Below are positions 1 through 9,146 of a DNA stretch of 64,000 bases, piece by piece. The notes below the pieces were generated by a model. The model did not search any database and had not been told where the DNA came from. It saw only the letters and a program-made list of their open reading frames with translations. The position numbers and the translations under genes are program-made. The stretch comes from Alistipes onderdonkii (GTDB taxonomy: Bacteria > Bacteroidota > Bacteroidia > Bacteroidales > Rikenellaceae). The DNA lies in assembly GCF_025145285.1 (NCBI RefSeq), contig NZ_CP102251.1, positions 248,001 through 312,000 of the forward strand, in the 5' to 3' direction. Each line of letters starts with the position of its first letter. The first letter of the stretch is position 1.

Positions 1-681
1 AACTCGTATCCCTCGTCCGAGAAACTCTACGACTATGAACTTGGCTACCGGTACGACACGCCGAAATTCAGCGCAGGCGTAAACCTCTACTACATGAAAT
101 ACAAGGATCAGCTGGTCGCCACGGGCATGGTCAACGACGGCGACGATGCCCTGAACACGAACGTGGAGGACAGCTACCGCCGGGGCATCGAACTTTCGGC
201 GCAATGGAAAGCCACGGGCTGGTTCACGCTCAGCGGGCACGCCACGTTCAGCCGGAACAGGATCGAGGATTACGTCGACGCCCTCAAGGACAGCCCCACC
301 TTCGGACAGAACCTGGGCGACATGACCATCTCCTACTCGCCCGACGTAATCGCCGGGGTGCTCTTCGACTTCCACTGCAAGGGCTTCGAGGCTGTATTCC
401 ACACGCAGTATGTCGGCAAGCAGTATTTCACGAACAACGAAATCGACGCCCTGTCGCTCGACAGCTATTGCACGACCAACCTCAACCTGGGCTATACGCT
501 CCGCACGAAAGCCGCCCGCAGCGTCCGCTTCGGGCTCATGGTCTACAACCTCTTCGATTCGGAGTACTGCGGCAACGGGTACGGCTATTCCTACATGGAC
601 GACGGCAAGCGTACGGACGTCGCACTCTACTTCCCGCAGGCCCCGCTGAACGTGCTGGCCAACGTGACGGTGAAATTCTGA
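1..681 (+). CDS. TonB-dependent receptor, C-terminal part (5' end outside window)
   Basis: The reading frame is open from base 1 and ends at 679-681, giving about 226 residues of an outer-membrane beta-barrel. It shows alternating amphipathic strands, the pattern YELGYRYDTPKFSAGVNLYY near the start, a YNLFDSEYCGNGY segment and a terminal strand ending VTVKF, with the C-terminal aromatic residue expected for outer-membrane insertion. TonB-dependent receptors import scarce nutrients across the outer membrane. The partner permease PnuC begins 6 bases downstream, so the substrate is probably a vitamin (thiamine or a nicotinamide nucleoside; inference). The plug domain and any upstream riboswitch lie outside the window. 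Confidence 0.88.
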   Translation, partial: NSYPSSEKLYDYELGYRYDTPKFSAGVNLYYMKYKDQLVATGMVNDGDDALNTNVEDSYRRGIELSAQWKATGWFTLSGHATFSRNRIEDYVDALKDSPTFGQNLGDMTISYSPDVIAGVLFDFHCKGFEAVFHTQYVGKQYFTNNEIDALSLDSYCTTNLNLGYTLRTKAARSVRFGLMVYNLFDSEYCGNGYGYSYMDDGKRTDVALYFPQAPLNVLANVTVKF

Positions 682-687
682 GAACAG

Positions 688-1257
688 ATGGACTGGAAAC
701 TCGTACTGCAAATCGCCGGGGTCGTGCTGGGGCTGCTCTACCTGTGGCTGGAATACCGGGCCGACATCCGCCTGTGGGTCGTCGGGCTCATCATGCCGCT
801 GGTGCACGGTGCACTCTACTACAAGGCGGGGCTGTATGCCGACTGCTCGATGCAGGCCTACTACGTACTGGCCGGCCTTTACGGGTGGATCGTATGGCAT
901 AACGCACCGCGAAGGAAAGCAGCGGCCGACCGGATCGGGCATACGCCCCTGCGCCAGGCTGCGGGGCTGATTGCCGTCTACGCCGCAGCGCATACGGGCA
1001 TCTACTTCCTGCTCGTGGGATTCACCAACAGCACCGTGCCGTTCTGGGACGCGATGACCACGGCCGGAAGCATCGTGGCGATGTGGATGCTCTCGCGCAA
1101 GTACGTCGAGCAATGGCTCGTATGGCTGGCCGTAGACCTGGTAACGGTGGGGCTGTACCTCTACAAGGGCATCCCGCTGACGGCAGGCCTGTACGCCCTC
1201 TACTCGGCGCTGGCAGTCGCGGGTTATCTTCGCTGGAAAGCAAAAATGCGCGCATAG
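688..1257 (+). CDS. pnuC: PnuC family vitamin transporter (NR or thiamine type)
   Basis: 189 residues, strongly hydrophobic with about seven membrane segments, the usual PnuC length and topology. The tryptophan-rich start (YLWLEYRADIRLWVVG) and the YYVLAGLYGWIVW segment are typical of the family, which moves nicotinamide riboside or, in the PnuT branch, thiamine by facilitated diffusion. It starts 6 bases after the TonB-dependent receptor stop and so forms an operon with it. In Bacteroidota, receptor-PnuC pairs are often thiamine loci that also carry a thiamine pyrophosphokinase. None follows here, so the substrate stays open. Confidence 0.88.
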   Translation: MDWKLVLQIAGVVLGLLYLWLEYRADIRLWVVGLIMPLVHGALYYKAGLYADCSMQAYYVLAGLYGWIVWHNAPRRKAAADRIGHTPLRQAAGLIAVYAAAHTGIYFLLVGFTNSTVPFWDAMTTAGSIVAMWMLSRKYVEQWLVWLAVDLVTVGLYLYKGIPLTAGLYALYSALAVAGYLRWKAKMRA

Positions 1258-1278
1258 CAATCCGGCCTCAAAACGACG

Positions 1279-1315
1279 GAAGGCCGTCCCCTGCTGCGGG
1301 GACGGCCTTCGTTTT
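1279..1315 (+). terminator. Intrinsic terminator after pnuC
   Basis: A perfect 13-bp stem (1279-1291 with 1298-1310, GAAGGCCGTCCCC) with a 6-base loop is followed by GTTTTC. It sits 22 bases after the pnuC stop. Confidence 0.85.
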
Positions 1316-1343
1316 CGAGTATCCGGGCCGCTGTGCCGGATGC

Positions 1344-1976
1344 CTATTTCACATCGGTGAGGTAGACATTGCGGAACTCCAGGGTACCGCCTTCGCTCTG
1401 GAGCGCAATGTAGCCCGTGCGATCCGTACCCGAACATTCGTTCTGCAACATGCCGTTGATATAGACGGTCATCCGGTCGCCCTGGCAGACGATCTCGGCC
1501 TCGTTCCACTCGCCTGCCGGCTTTTCGCAGCCGGCAGCGCCGATCCGAGCCTTTACCGGGAATTTCCCCACCGGTTCGATCCCGGCGGCCCTTGCACCCC
1601 CGAGCAACACCAGGTCGCCCGCACGCCCTGCCATGAGCTGGCATTCGATCCCTTGGGGCCAGACCTTGTCGCCCTCCTGCACGCGCTGGAAAATGCCGCT
1701 GTTCGTAGCTTCGCCGATCCAGCGCCACTCGGCGTGGAGCCTGTAATCGCCGTACTGCCGCGCGGTACGCATGTAGCCGAACGGCTGCCCCGCGATACGG
1801 ATATTGCCGTCCCGGACGGTGAATACCTCCCCGGCAGGCACGTCGCCCAGGCTGTCGACGACGCATACCCAACCCGCAAGGTCTTTGCCATTGAAAAGTT
1901 CGGTTCGGGCATTTCCGCCGCATGAACCCAAAGCCAGCGCACAAACCAGCGCTGCGAAAAGAAATCGGATATTCAT
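1344..1976 (-). CDS. DUF1080 (3-keto-disaccharide hydrolase-like) lipoprotein
   Basis: 210 residues. The N-terminus MNIRFLFAALVCALALGSCGG is a lipoprotein signal with lipobox LGSC. The mature part starts ELFNGKDLAGWVCV, the hallmark opening of DUF1080, and continues with the concanavalin-like jelly-roll (YGDYRLHAEWRW, NSGIFQRV, GIECQLM, WNEAEIVCQGDRMTVYINGML, GYIALQSEGGTLEFRNVYL). Members are periplasmic or outer-membrane carbohydrate-active proteins, some described as 3-keto-glycoside hydrolases. It is a single-domain gene with no obvious operon partner, so the true substrate is unknown. Confidence 0.85.
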   Translation of the reverse strand: MNIRFLFAALVCALALGSCGGNARTELFNGKDLAGWVCVVDSLGDVPAGEVFTVRDGNIRIAGQPFGYMRTARQYGDYRLHAEWRWIGEATNSGIFQRVQEGDKVWPQGIECQLMAGRAGDLVLLGGARAAGIEPVGKFPVKARIGAAGCEKPAGEWNEAEIVCQGDRMTVYINGMLQNECSGTDRTGYIALQSEGGTLEFRNVYLTDVK

Positions 1977-2036
1977 AGTTTATCGAGTTATTTGATCGGA
2001 CAATCTCAGGGCCGGGGCAGGATTCCCGCACAGCGG

Positions 2037-2420
2037 CTATTCGGGCAGGCCGTGTTCCCCGACATAGGCCAGTATCTCCTCGCACAGGGACTTGGGCGTA
2101 ACGTTCTGCCGCAGCACGAGCAGGTAGGAATTGCGGATCTGCGCCCGGATAAAGGCATCGGGCAGGTCGCCCGTCGTGCGGATGTCGTTCCAGTGCTTTT
2201 TGCTCGAATGCCACGCAGGCGTGACGTCGGGATACTCCTCGCGCAGGGAAACCGCCTCGTCGGGGTCGCACTTCACGGCGACCCGCCCGAAATTCTCCAT
2301 ATCGGCATAGGCATACATCTTCCCGCCGACCTTATAGACCAGCGTAGTTTCGTCGAAGGGCGTACATTCCTCGGTCAGGGGCAGCGACAGGCAGTAGTCG
2401 CGAAAAGCCAGGACATCCAT
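2037..2420 (-). CDS. MmcQ/YjbR family protein
   Basis: 127 residues, the normal length for the family. Seen: an N-terminal helix (DVLAFRDYCLSLP), EECTPFDETTLVYKVGGKMYAY, the KCDPDEAVSLREEYPDVTPAWHSS core and KHWNDI. YjbR proteins have a CyaY-like fold and are called DNA-binding by homology, but no molecular role is established. The gene is divergent from the lipoprotein gene at 2507. A minus-strand TATCTTTA at 2439-2446 is a possible -7 element. Confidence 0.85.
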   Translation of the reverse strand: MDVLAFRDYCLSLPLTEECTPFDETTLVYKVGGKMYAYADMENFGRVAVKCDPDEAVSLREEYPDVTPAWHSSKKHWNDIRTTGDLPDAFIRAQIRNSYLLVLRQNVTPKSLCEEILAYVGEHGLPE

Positions 2421-2506
2421 AGCAAACTGATTTTCGGGTAAAGATATGAAATTTTTGGCACACGGATTGCGTCCCTGCCATAAGTAAAACCAAAATCAAG
2501 GAAACG

Positions 2507-3082
2507 ATGAAAAAAATTCTCCTCTGTGTATCCCTGCTCTCGATGTTCGCAGCAGGCTTCGTAGGCTGCTCGCAAAAGCGGGAGTGGAACCACGAACAAC
2601 GCAAGGCCATGCGCGAAGCGCTGCGCAGCTACCGCCAGATGGTTTACCTCGACGACCTGACCGACGCCGAGTTCGTACTCTTCACCGACCAGGTGGCCGG
2701 GGAGCTGGAAGGCACCTATCCCGTCTACGCGACCTTCGTGGAGATGCCGGGCGTAACCGACACGGTCGACATGGTGGTCGTCACGACCATCGTGGACGAA
2801 CTGAACGCCGACGCACGCAACATGCGGCATATCTTCCCCTACAACTACCTCGTAGCGCAGGGCGTGCTTCCCGCAGGCCTCGACCACGACCAGCAGAAGG
2901 CTTTTTACAACTGCTTCGCCGGGAAGGTGAACGACACCTACGACACGATGTCGCAATTCTTCAACGCCATCCTGGCCGATACGACCGACATGTCGCAGCT
3001 GCGCCAGTTGCAGGGACAGTGCGCCAACGACCTTTTCGAATGGGTGATTACCGAAGTCGATGTCATCGAGAGCGTCAACTGA
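2507..3082 (+). CDS. Unknown lipoprotein
   Basis: 191 residues. MKKILLCVSLLSMFAAGFVGCSQK is a lipoprotein signal peptide with lipobox VGC. The mature part is acidic and mostly helical, with no motif I recognise; a segment at about residues 85-110 (VVVTTIVDELNADARNMRHI) is followed by a second helical half. A monocistronic transcript is suggested by the strong terminator directly downstream. No function can be assigned from sequence. Confidence 0.75.
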   Translation: MKKILLCVSLLSMFAAGFVGCSQKREWNHEQRKAMREALRSYRQMVYLDDLTDAEFVLFTDQVAGELEGTYPVYATFVEMPGVTDTVDMVVVTTIVDELNADARNMRHIFPYNYLVAQGVLPAGLDHDQQKAFYNCFAGKVNDTYDTMSQFFNAILADTTDMSQLRQLQGQCANDLFEWVITEVDVIESVN

Positions 3083-3104
3083 CGCATCGCACGACCAAAC
3101 GCAG

Positions 3105-3137
3105 CCGGGCGGGATTTTTTGAAAAAATCCCGCCCGG
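3105..3137. terminator. Bidirectional intrinsic terminator
   Basis: A 16-bp perfect inverted repeat (3105-3120 with 3122-3137; GC-rich base, A/T-rich tip) lies between the convergent lipoprotein gene (plus) and lipid kinase gene (minus). T-runs occur within the arms in both directions. Confidence 0.75.
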
Positions 3138-3174
3138 TTATCTTTACCCCGCCACTCCGGCGGCGTAACAAGCG

Positions 3175-4167
3175 CTACACCTCCGGCACCGTACACGAAC
3201 ACGACGTCTCGGGGCGTTTGTCGTAAAATTCCTTGGACACCACGATCCGGATCGCCTTGTGGAGGATTGAGAATTCGAGCGGCGTTTCGCCCAGCAGCTC
3301 CCCGTCCACCTCGACCGATATTTCGGGCGACGACTCGATGCGGATACGGCTGCCGCGCTCCTGGAGGATATGCCGGATACGGTATATGCCGCCGTTGAAC
3401 AGGTAGTGGAACCGGAACAGCAGGTGCCAGAAATGCACCGGCCGGATGAGCGACACGTCGAGCATGCCGTCGTCGGCCACAGCCTCGGGAAGCTGCTGCA
3501 TACCGCCGCCGTTATACTTGCAGATACCGATGGCGATGCTTAGCAGCAGGTTGTTGTAGACCAGCCGGTCATCGACCCACACCTTCATTCCGGTAGATTT
3601 ATAACGAAAGAATTGCCTGACCAGACACCATGTGTAGATCCAGCGGTTCTTGCGCCCCTTCTTCTTGAGGTGCGAGAACTTGCGCACCACATGGGCGTCG
3701 AAACCCGCACCCGCGACGTTGGCCATGTAACGGCTCTGGCGGTAGTGCGACTCCTCGTAAGAGACCACGCCCACGTCCTGCAGGAACGAATACCCTTCGC
3801 TGATCGCCTTCACGGCATCCTGGTAGCGGTTCGAAATACCGAACGTGCGCACCCAGTCGTTGCCCGTACCGACGGCGACCACCGCAAGCAGTACCTCGTC
3901 GGGGCAGACCTTCTGCTGGATGAACAGCCCGTTGACCACCTCGTGCAGGGTGCCGTCGCCCCCGACGACGATGATATGCCGATACCCCTCGTTGACGGCC
4001 GTCACGGTAAGTTCCGTGGCGTGGAACTTATGTTCCGTGAAGACCGGTTCGCAGAGTATCTGCGCATCGCGCAGGTAGCGCGATATCTGCGGGAAATGGT
4101 CAAGCCCGCGGCCGCCTCCGGCCACGGGATTGACGATGACGAACCATTTGACCTTTCCGGCTTCCAA
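3175..4167 (-). CDS. Diacylglycerol kinase family lipid kinase
   Basis: 330 residues. The N-terminal DAGK catalytic domain contains IVNPVAGGGRG and the nucleotide-binding motif VVGGDGTLHEVVNG, followed by VGTGNDWVR. The C-terminal beta-sandwich contains ISVEVDGELLG, typical of YegS/DgkB-type kinases, which phosphorylate a lipid such as diacylglycerol at the inner face of the membrane. Last gene of a compact minus-strand operon, 6 bases after pepD. Confidence 0.9.
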   Translation of the reverse strand: MEAGKVKWFVIVNPVAGGGRGLDHFPQISRYLRDAQILCEPVFTEHKFHATELTVTAVNEGYRHIIVVGGDGTLHEVVNGLFIQQKVCPDEVLLAVVAVGTGNDWVRTFGISNRYQDAVKAISEGYSFLQDVGVVSYEESHYRQSRYMANVAGAGFDAHVVRKFSHLKKKGRKNRWIYTWCLVRQFFRYKSTGMKVWVDDRLVYNNLLLSIAIGICKYNGGGMQQLPEAVADDGMLDVSLIRPVHFWHLLFRFHYLFNGGIYRIRHILQERGSRIRIESSPEISVEVDGELLGETPLEFSILHKAIRIVVSKEFYDKRPETSCSCTVPEV

Positions 4168-4173
4168 AACACG

Positions 4174-5637
4174 CTACTTTTTGGGGATGTTGCGCAGCGT
4201 GTCGACCATGAACTCGTAGAACTTGCCGACCGATGCGATCTCCACCTTCTCGTCGGGCGAGTGCGGGTAACAGATCGTGGGGCCGAACGAGATCATGTCC
4301 ATCTTGGGGTATTTGCTGCCGATGATGCCGCACTCCAGCCCGGCGTGAATCGCCGTCACGGCGGGTTGCTTGCCATAAAGGGCTTTGTACGAAGCGGTCA
4401 TGGCCTTCAGGATCGGCGAATCCATGTCGGGGTTCCATCCGTCGTAGCTGCCCGAAAGCTGCACCTTGGCGCCGGCCAGTGAGAACACGGCGGCAATGGC
4501 CTCGCCCAGCGCGGCCTTTTCGGTGTTGACCGAACTGCGCAGCAGGCATTGCAATTTGACCGTCTTTCCGTCGGACACCACGCGTGCGAGGTTGCTCGAA
4601 GTCTGCACCAGCCCCGGCATGGCCATCGACATCTTCTGCACGCCGTCGGGGCAGCCGACCACAGCCTTCGTAAGTTTCTCAGCCACCTCGCGGGCAACCA
4701 TCTCCGCAGGGGCTTCGCACTCCCTTATCTTGACCGACACGGCATCCTCGATGCCCGCGTATTCGGCCTTGACGACCTTCTCATACGCCTTCAGCTCCTT
4801 GGCGAATGCCTCGTACTCTTTCGTTTTGACCATCACCACAGCCTCGGCCTCGCGGGGGATGGCATTACGCAGGCCGCCGCCGTCCACCGAACACAGCAAC
4901 ACGTCGTGCGGCGCCGAAGCGGCGTTCAGGAAGCGGAACAGCACCTTGTTGGCATTGGCACGCTGGCATCCGATCTGGATGCCCGAGTGCCCGCCCTTGA
5001 GCCCCTTGACCGTGATCTTCGCAGCGGTATAATTCCGCACGGGCGTCTTCTCCGCCGCATATTTGAAGGTGACGTTGGCATCGAGCCCGCCGGCGCAGCC
5101 CACATACAGCTCGCCTTCGGTCTCCGAATCGAGGTTCAGCAGGATATCGCCGCGGAGCAGGCCTTTTTTCAACCCGAAGGCACCGTCCATACCGGTCTCC
5201 TCGGTTGCGGTAAACAAGGCTTCGAGGGGGCCGTGCACCAGCGTGTCGTCCTCCAGCACGGCAAGGATCGCCGCGGCGCCGATGCCGTTGTCGGCCCCGA
5301 GCGTCGTACCGTCGGCCGTGACCCATTCGCCGTCGATGTAGGCGTCGATGGGGTCTTTGGTGAAGTCGAACTTCTTATCGTTGTTCTTCTGGGGCACCAT
5401 GTCGAGGTGCGCCTGCAGGATGACGCCCTTGCGGTCTTCCATCCCTTTCGAGGCAGGCTTGCGGACATAGACGTTGTGCGCAGCGTCCTCCTTGCATTCC
5501 AGTCCCCGGGACTTGGCGAAATCCATGACGTACTTGCGGATCTTCTCCTCGTGCGACGAGGGGCGCGGGATGCGGACGATCTGAGCAAAATGTTTCCAGA
5601 CGAGCGCCGGCTTGAGCGCAGACAGGTTCTTGTCCAT
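4174..5637 (-). CDS. pepD: Aminoacyl-histidine dipeptidase (beta-Ala-His dipeptidase, M20)
   Basis: 487 residues, the usual PepD length. Metal-binding motifs of the M20 family are visible: LQAHLDMVPQ (His/Asp), TLGADNGIGAAAILA, and TATEETGMDGAFGL with the catalytic Glu pair. The late CLLRSS and HAGLECGIIG motifs fit the dimerisation domain and C-terminal zinc ligand. The enzyme cleaves Xaa-His dipeptides such as carnosine in the cytoplasm. It lies 2 bases after phoH and 6 bases before the lipid kinase. Confidence 0.93.
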   Translation of the reverse strand: MDKNLSALKPALVWKHFAQIVRIPRPSSHEEKIRKYVMDFAKSRGLECKEDAAHNVYVRKPASKGMEDRKGVILQAHLDMVPQKNNDKKFDFTKDPIDAYIDGEWVTADGTTLGADNGIGAAAILAVLEDDTLVHGPLEALFTATEETGMDGAFGLKKGLLRGDILLNLDSETEGELYVGCAGGLDANVTFKYAAEKTPVRNYTAAKITVKGLKGGHSGIQIGCQRANANKVLFRFLNAASAPHDVLLCSVDGGGLRNAIPREAEAVVMVKTKEYEAFAKELKAYEKVVKAEYAGIEDAVSVKIRECEAPAEMVAREVAEKLTKAVVGCPDGVQKMSMAMPGLVQTSSNLARVVSDGKTVKLQCLLRSSVNTEKAALGEAIAAVFSLAGAKVQLSGSYDGWNPDMDSPILKAMTASYKALYGKQPAVTAIHAGLECGIIGSKYPKMDMISFGPTICYPHSPDEKVEIASVGKFYEFMVDTLRNIPKK

Positions 5638-5639
5638 AA

Positions 5640-6632
<993 letters not shown>

Positions 6633-6635
6633 AGG

Positions 6636-7232
6636 CTAAAACAGGTAACCGACGCTGAGGGCGACGTTATACGAACGGAGCTTGTCGAGGCGGCTGCCGT
6701 CGGGCAGCACCACGTCCTCCTTGCCTTTGAACTGGCCGTTGTAGCGCAGGTCGATGAGCATGTGACCCAGCAATTTGACGCCTGCACCCACCGTATAGGA
6801 CATCGTGGGACGTACGCGGCCGAAATCCAGCAGGTCGCCGCCCGACTTCTGTTTACAGTCGTTCATCACGGTGAACACCGGGCCCGCATAGAAACGGAAC
6901 GGCCTGAGCAGGCGCAGCGACACGAGCACCGGGACGTCGATCGAGTTCGACTTGAGGTTGATCTCCTTCGCCCCTTCGGGTTTGATGCGGAGCCCCTGGC
7001 GCACGTAAAGGATCTGCGGCTCGATGGCGAAGGCGCCCAGGTTGACTGCCGTGACGATACCGGCCTGCCAGCCCAGTTTATTCTTGACATCGGTCTTCGA
7101 CATGTTGGTCGTATAGTCGGGGATGTTGATACCGCCGATCACACCCCACTCGACCCGCGTGCGGGGGCGCTGCGCAAGGGCCGGCCATATGCAGGCCGCC
7201 AGCAACAGGGTCATTGCAATTTTACGAATCAT
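6636..7232 (-). CDS. PorT-like outer-membrane beta-barrel protein
   Basis: 198 residues from ATG at 7230-7232. A longer upstream frame exists but overlaps the MFS gene and has no signal peptide. MIRKIAMTLLLAACIWPALAQ is a clear signal peptide. The mature protein has amphipathic beta-strands (EWGVIGGINIPDY, WQAGIVTAVNLGAFAIEPQILYVRQGL, FRFYAGPVFTVMND, YTVGAGVKLLGHMLIDLRYN) and ends VALSVGYLF with a terminal Phe, matching the OMP_b-brl_2/PorT type of 8-strand barrels. The role is unknown. Confidence 0.83.
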   Translation of the reverse strand: MIRKIAMTLLLAACIWPALAQRPRTRVEWGVIGGINIPDYTTNMSKTDVKNKLGWQAGIVTAVNLGAFAIEPQILYVRQGLRIKPEGAKEINLKSNSIDVPVLVSLRLLRPFRFYAGPVFTVMNDCKQKSGGDLLDFGRVRPTMSYTVGAGVKLLGHMLIDLRYNGQFKGKEDVVLPDGSRLDKLRSYNVALSVGYLF

Positions 7233-7243
7233 TGAGCAACTGT

Positions 7244-8413
7244 TTATTTGATTTTCAATTTGATACTTGCCCAGAGCATATAGCCCACGCAGAGGGCGAC
7301 GAACAGCATCCCCAGGTGGGGGTTCCCCGTCCAGCGGATAATCGCCCCACATACGGGCCCCGAGACGGCCCCGGCGGCAATGGCCATAATCATCAGCCCC
7401 GCAACCCCGTTGGCCTGTTCGGGCACGGCTTTGGTCGCCACGGCATAGAAGGTGGCGAAAACGCAGGCCATGGCGAAGCCCATCAGCCCGACGGCCGCAT
7501 AAATCGCAGCTTCGTTGCGTACGAAAAGCAGCACCACGCAGAGCACCAGCGCCCCGACCATATTCCAGCTCAGGTATTTCACGTCCGAAAGGCGCACCAG
7601 CACCCAGGCTCCGACCAGCGTACCGACGATGCGGCAGGCATAGAACCCCGTAGTGGTGAGGATCGAATCGGGGTTGTCGATCAGCCGTACCGAGAGGAAT
7701 CCGATCCCGACGTCCCCGGCGATGAAACACGCCACGCCCAGCGTACATAACAGGACTGCCCTGTTCCTCAGCAGCCGGAAACAATCGGACATCCCCGCCG
7801 CATGCCCGCTGCGTTCGGGTTCGGCCACGGTGGTAAATTGCAGCCAGATGCCGCCCAGCACGGTGAGCCCGGCATAGATCGGCAGCAGCAGACGCCACGA
7901 ACCCGTGAGCGCCACGAGCGCCGTGACGATCGGAGCCAGCAGCAACAGCGAGGTGTTGCGGAAAATCTGCCCCACGGTCAGGTAGCTCGTCATCCGCTCG
8001 CCCGGCACGATGGTCGCCAGCAGGGGGTTGATCGCCACCTGGAGCGCCGTATTGCCGATACCGAGCAGCCCGAAGCCGGCGAAGTACCAGCCCAGTGCGC
8101 AGCCCTCGCCCGCGAGGAAGGGCACCAACAGCCCGGCGATCGTGAATGCATAGCCGATCATCGACATGGCCTTGCGGCCGATGCGGTTCATCAGTGCCGC
8201 CAAGGGGGTCGACAGCACGAGGAACCAGAGGAACACCATCGTAGGCAGGAAACTCACGGCCGCCTGCTGCGATGCGGGAAATTCGGTGGCGATACGCCCC
8301 GAGATCGGAGCCACGATATCGCAGAACCCCATGATAAAGAAGCCCATAAGCACGGGCCAGAGAACACGTTTATCTACTTTGTCGACACGCATCGGCGACG
8401 ATTTTTTATCCAT
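7244..8413 (-). CDS. MFS transporter
   Basis: 389 residues from the ATG at 8411-8413. An earlier in-frame ATG would add an improbable, non-membrane N-terminus that overlaps the candidate promoter at 8423-8430. Twelve hydrophobic segments are visible; the first is MGFFIMGFCDIVAPISG, and the loop 2-3 motif reads NRIGRKAMSMIGY. The layout resembles the sugar-transporting FucP/NupG-like MFS branch of Bacteroidota, but the substrate cannot be read from sequence. First gene of the minus-strand operon running to the lipid kinase (gaps of 11, 3, 2 and 6 bases). Confidence 0.85.
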   Translation of the reverse strand: MDKKSSPMRVDKVDKRVLWPVLMGFFIMGFCDIVAPISGRIATEFPASQQAAVSFLPTMVFLWFLVLSTPLAALMNRIGRKAMSMIGYAFTIAGLLVPFLAGEGCALGWYFAGFGLLGIGNTALQVAINPLLATIVPGERMTSYLTVGQIFRNTSLLLLAPIVTALVALTGSWRLLLPIYAGLTVLGGIWLQFTTVAEPERSGHAAGMSDCFRLLRNRAVLLCTLGVACFIAGDVGIGFLSVRLIDNPDSILTTTGFYACRIVGTLVGAWVLVRLSDVKYLSWNMVGALVLCVVLLFVRNEAAIYAAVGLMGFAMACVFATFYAVATKAVPEQANGVAGLMIMAIAAGAVSGPVCGAIIRWTGNPHLGMLFVALCVGYMLWASIKLKIK

Positions 8414-8422
8414 ACGATTTTT

Positions 8423-8430
8423 CAAAGTTA
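8423..8430 (-). promoter_or_regulatory. Candidate -7 element of the MFS-PhoH-PepD operon
   Basis: Minus-strand TAACTTTG fits TAnnTTTG and lies about 10 bases upstream of the chosen ATG, so the leader would be nearly absent. No TTTG at the right distance was found. Confidence 0.35.
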
Positions 8431-8728
8431 CGTTTTTTTTGACAAATTCCCTGCTCTTGGCCCCCATTATTTCACAATTCGGCATCATTGCGATCAGACA
8501 GCCACATTCCGCCGGACAAAAAATGTGCAAGACACGCGGCATCGCGGGGGGGGGCAGCGATTGCCGGCGCAAATATTCCCGAGCCTCGCCGGGGTATACC
8601 TGCGGCAAACTGTCGAAAGTCAATCAGACACGACGATGCCGCAACGAACATGCAAAAATTTTTGGCGCAAAGGCAAATATTATTATATTGTATTTACAAA
8701 GAAGAAAATTAAAAAAAGTAATCGTCGC
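8431..8728. other. Gene-poor, increasingly AT-rich spacer
   Basis: No convincing coding sequence, hairpin with T-run or RNA motif was seen. A run of nine G (8546-8554) is notable. Base composition falls sharply from about 8650 toward the small membrane-protein gene, unlike the GC-rich flanks. Confidence 0.5.
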
Positions 8729-8920
8729 ATGAAGCAGACACAAAAATATGCGCGAAGAGCGGTATTAGGCCTCTCCATCGCCCTGTTTATCTTATATTTC
8801 GTTTTGACATCTGTGCCTGAATTCGACACCGAAGAAAATAAAATTTACTTCAAGATATTTTATATTGTCCCATTTGTGTTGTTGGTCATTTACTCAATCT
8901 TAAAAAATGAAACAAAATGA
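8729..8920 (+). CDS. Small two-helix membrane protein
   Basis: 63 residues starting MKQTQKYARRAVLG, with a basic N-terminus, a first membrane helix (about residues 11-29), a short acidic connector (EFDTEENK) and a second helix (about 42-58), ending KNETK. Codon use is strikingly AT-rich compared with both neighbours, which suggests recent acquisition or relaxed selection (inference). No family recognised. An upstream AT-rich tract could hold its promoter, but no clear TTTG/TAnnTTTG pair was found. Confidence 0.55.
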   Translation: MKQTQKYARRAVLGLSIALFILYFVLTSVPEFDTEENKIYFKIFYIVPFVLLVIYSILKNETK

Positions 8921-9091
8921 AACAGATGCGGTTTTACACCGGTTTGTCTATTAAATATATGTAGTCGCATTTTCCTCCCGTACTTCTGAAGCAGAAACGA
9001 CGTCGGGTATATCACAAGCTTTAGGAAGAAACGGAAAATACCGAACGCAACATAGGCAGACTAATCGGCGGCAGGGCAAAACGCACCGTCG

Positions 9092-9123
9092 TTTGGATTT
9101 TACCGCGGATTTTCATATATTTG
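9092..9123 (+). promoter_or_regulatory. Promoter of the cation/proton antiporter gene
   Basis: TTTG at 9092-9095, 20-base spacer, TATATTTG at 9116-9123: an exact match to the Bacteroidota -33/-7 pattern, 23 bases before the ATG. Confidence 0.85.
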
Positions 9124-9146
9124 TATAAATACATCAATCCGACCAT

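Noticed and set aside
7233..7898. N-terminal extension of the outer-membrane barrel gene
   Set aside because: It overlaps the MFS gene, lacks family resemblance, and the internal Met begins a perfect signal peptide.
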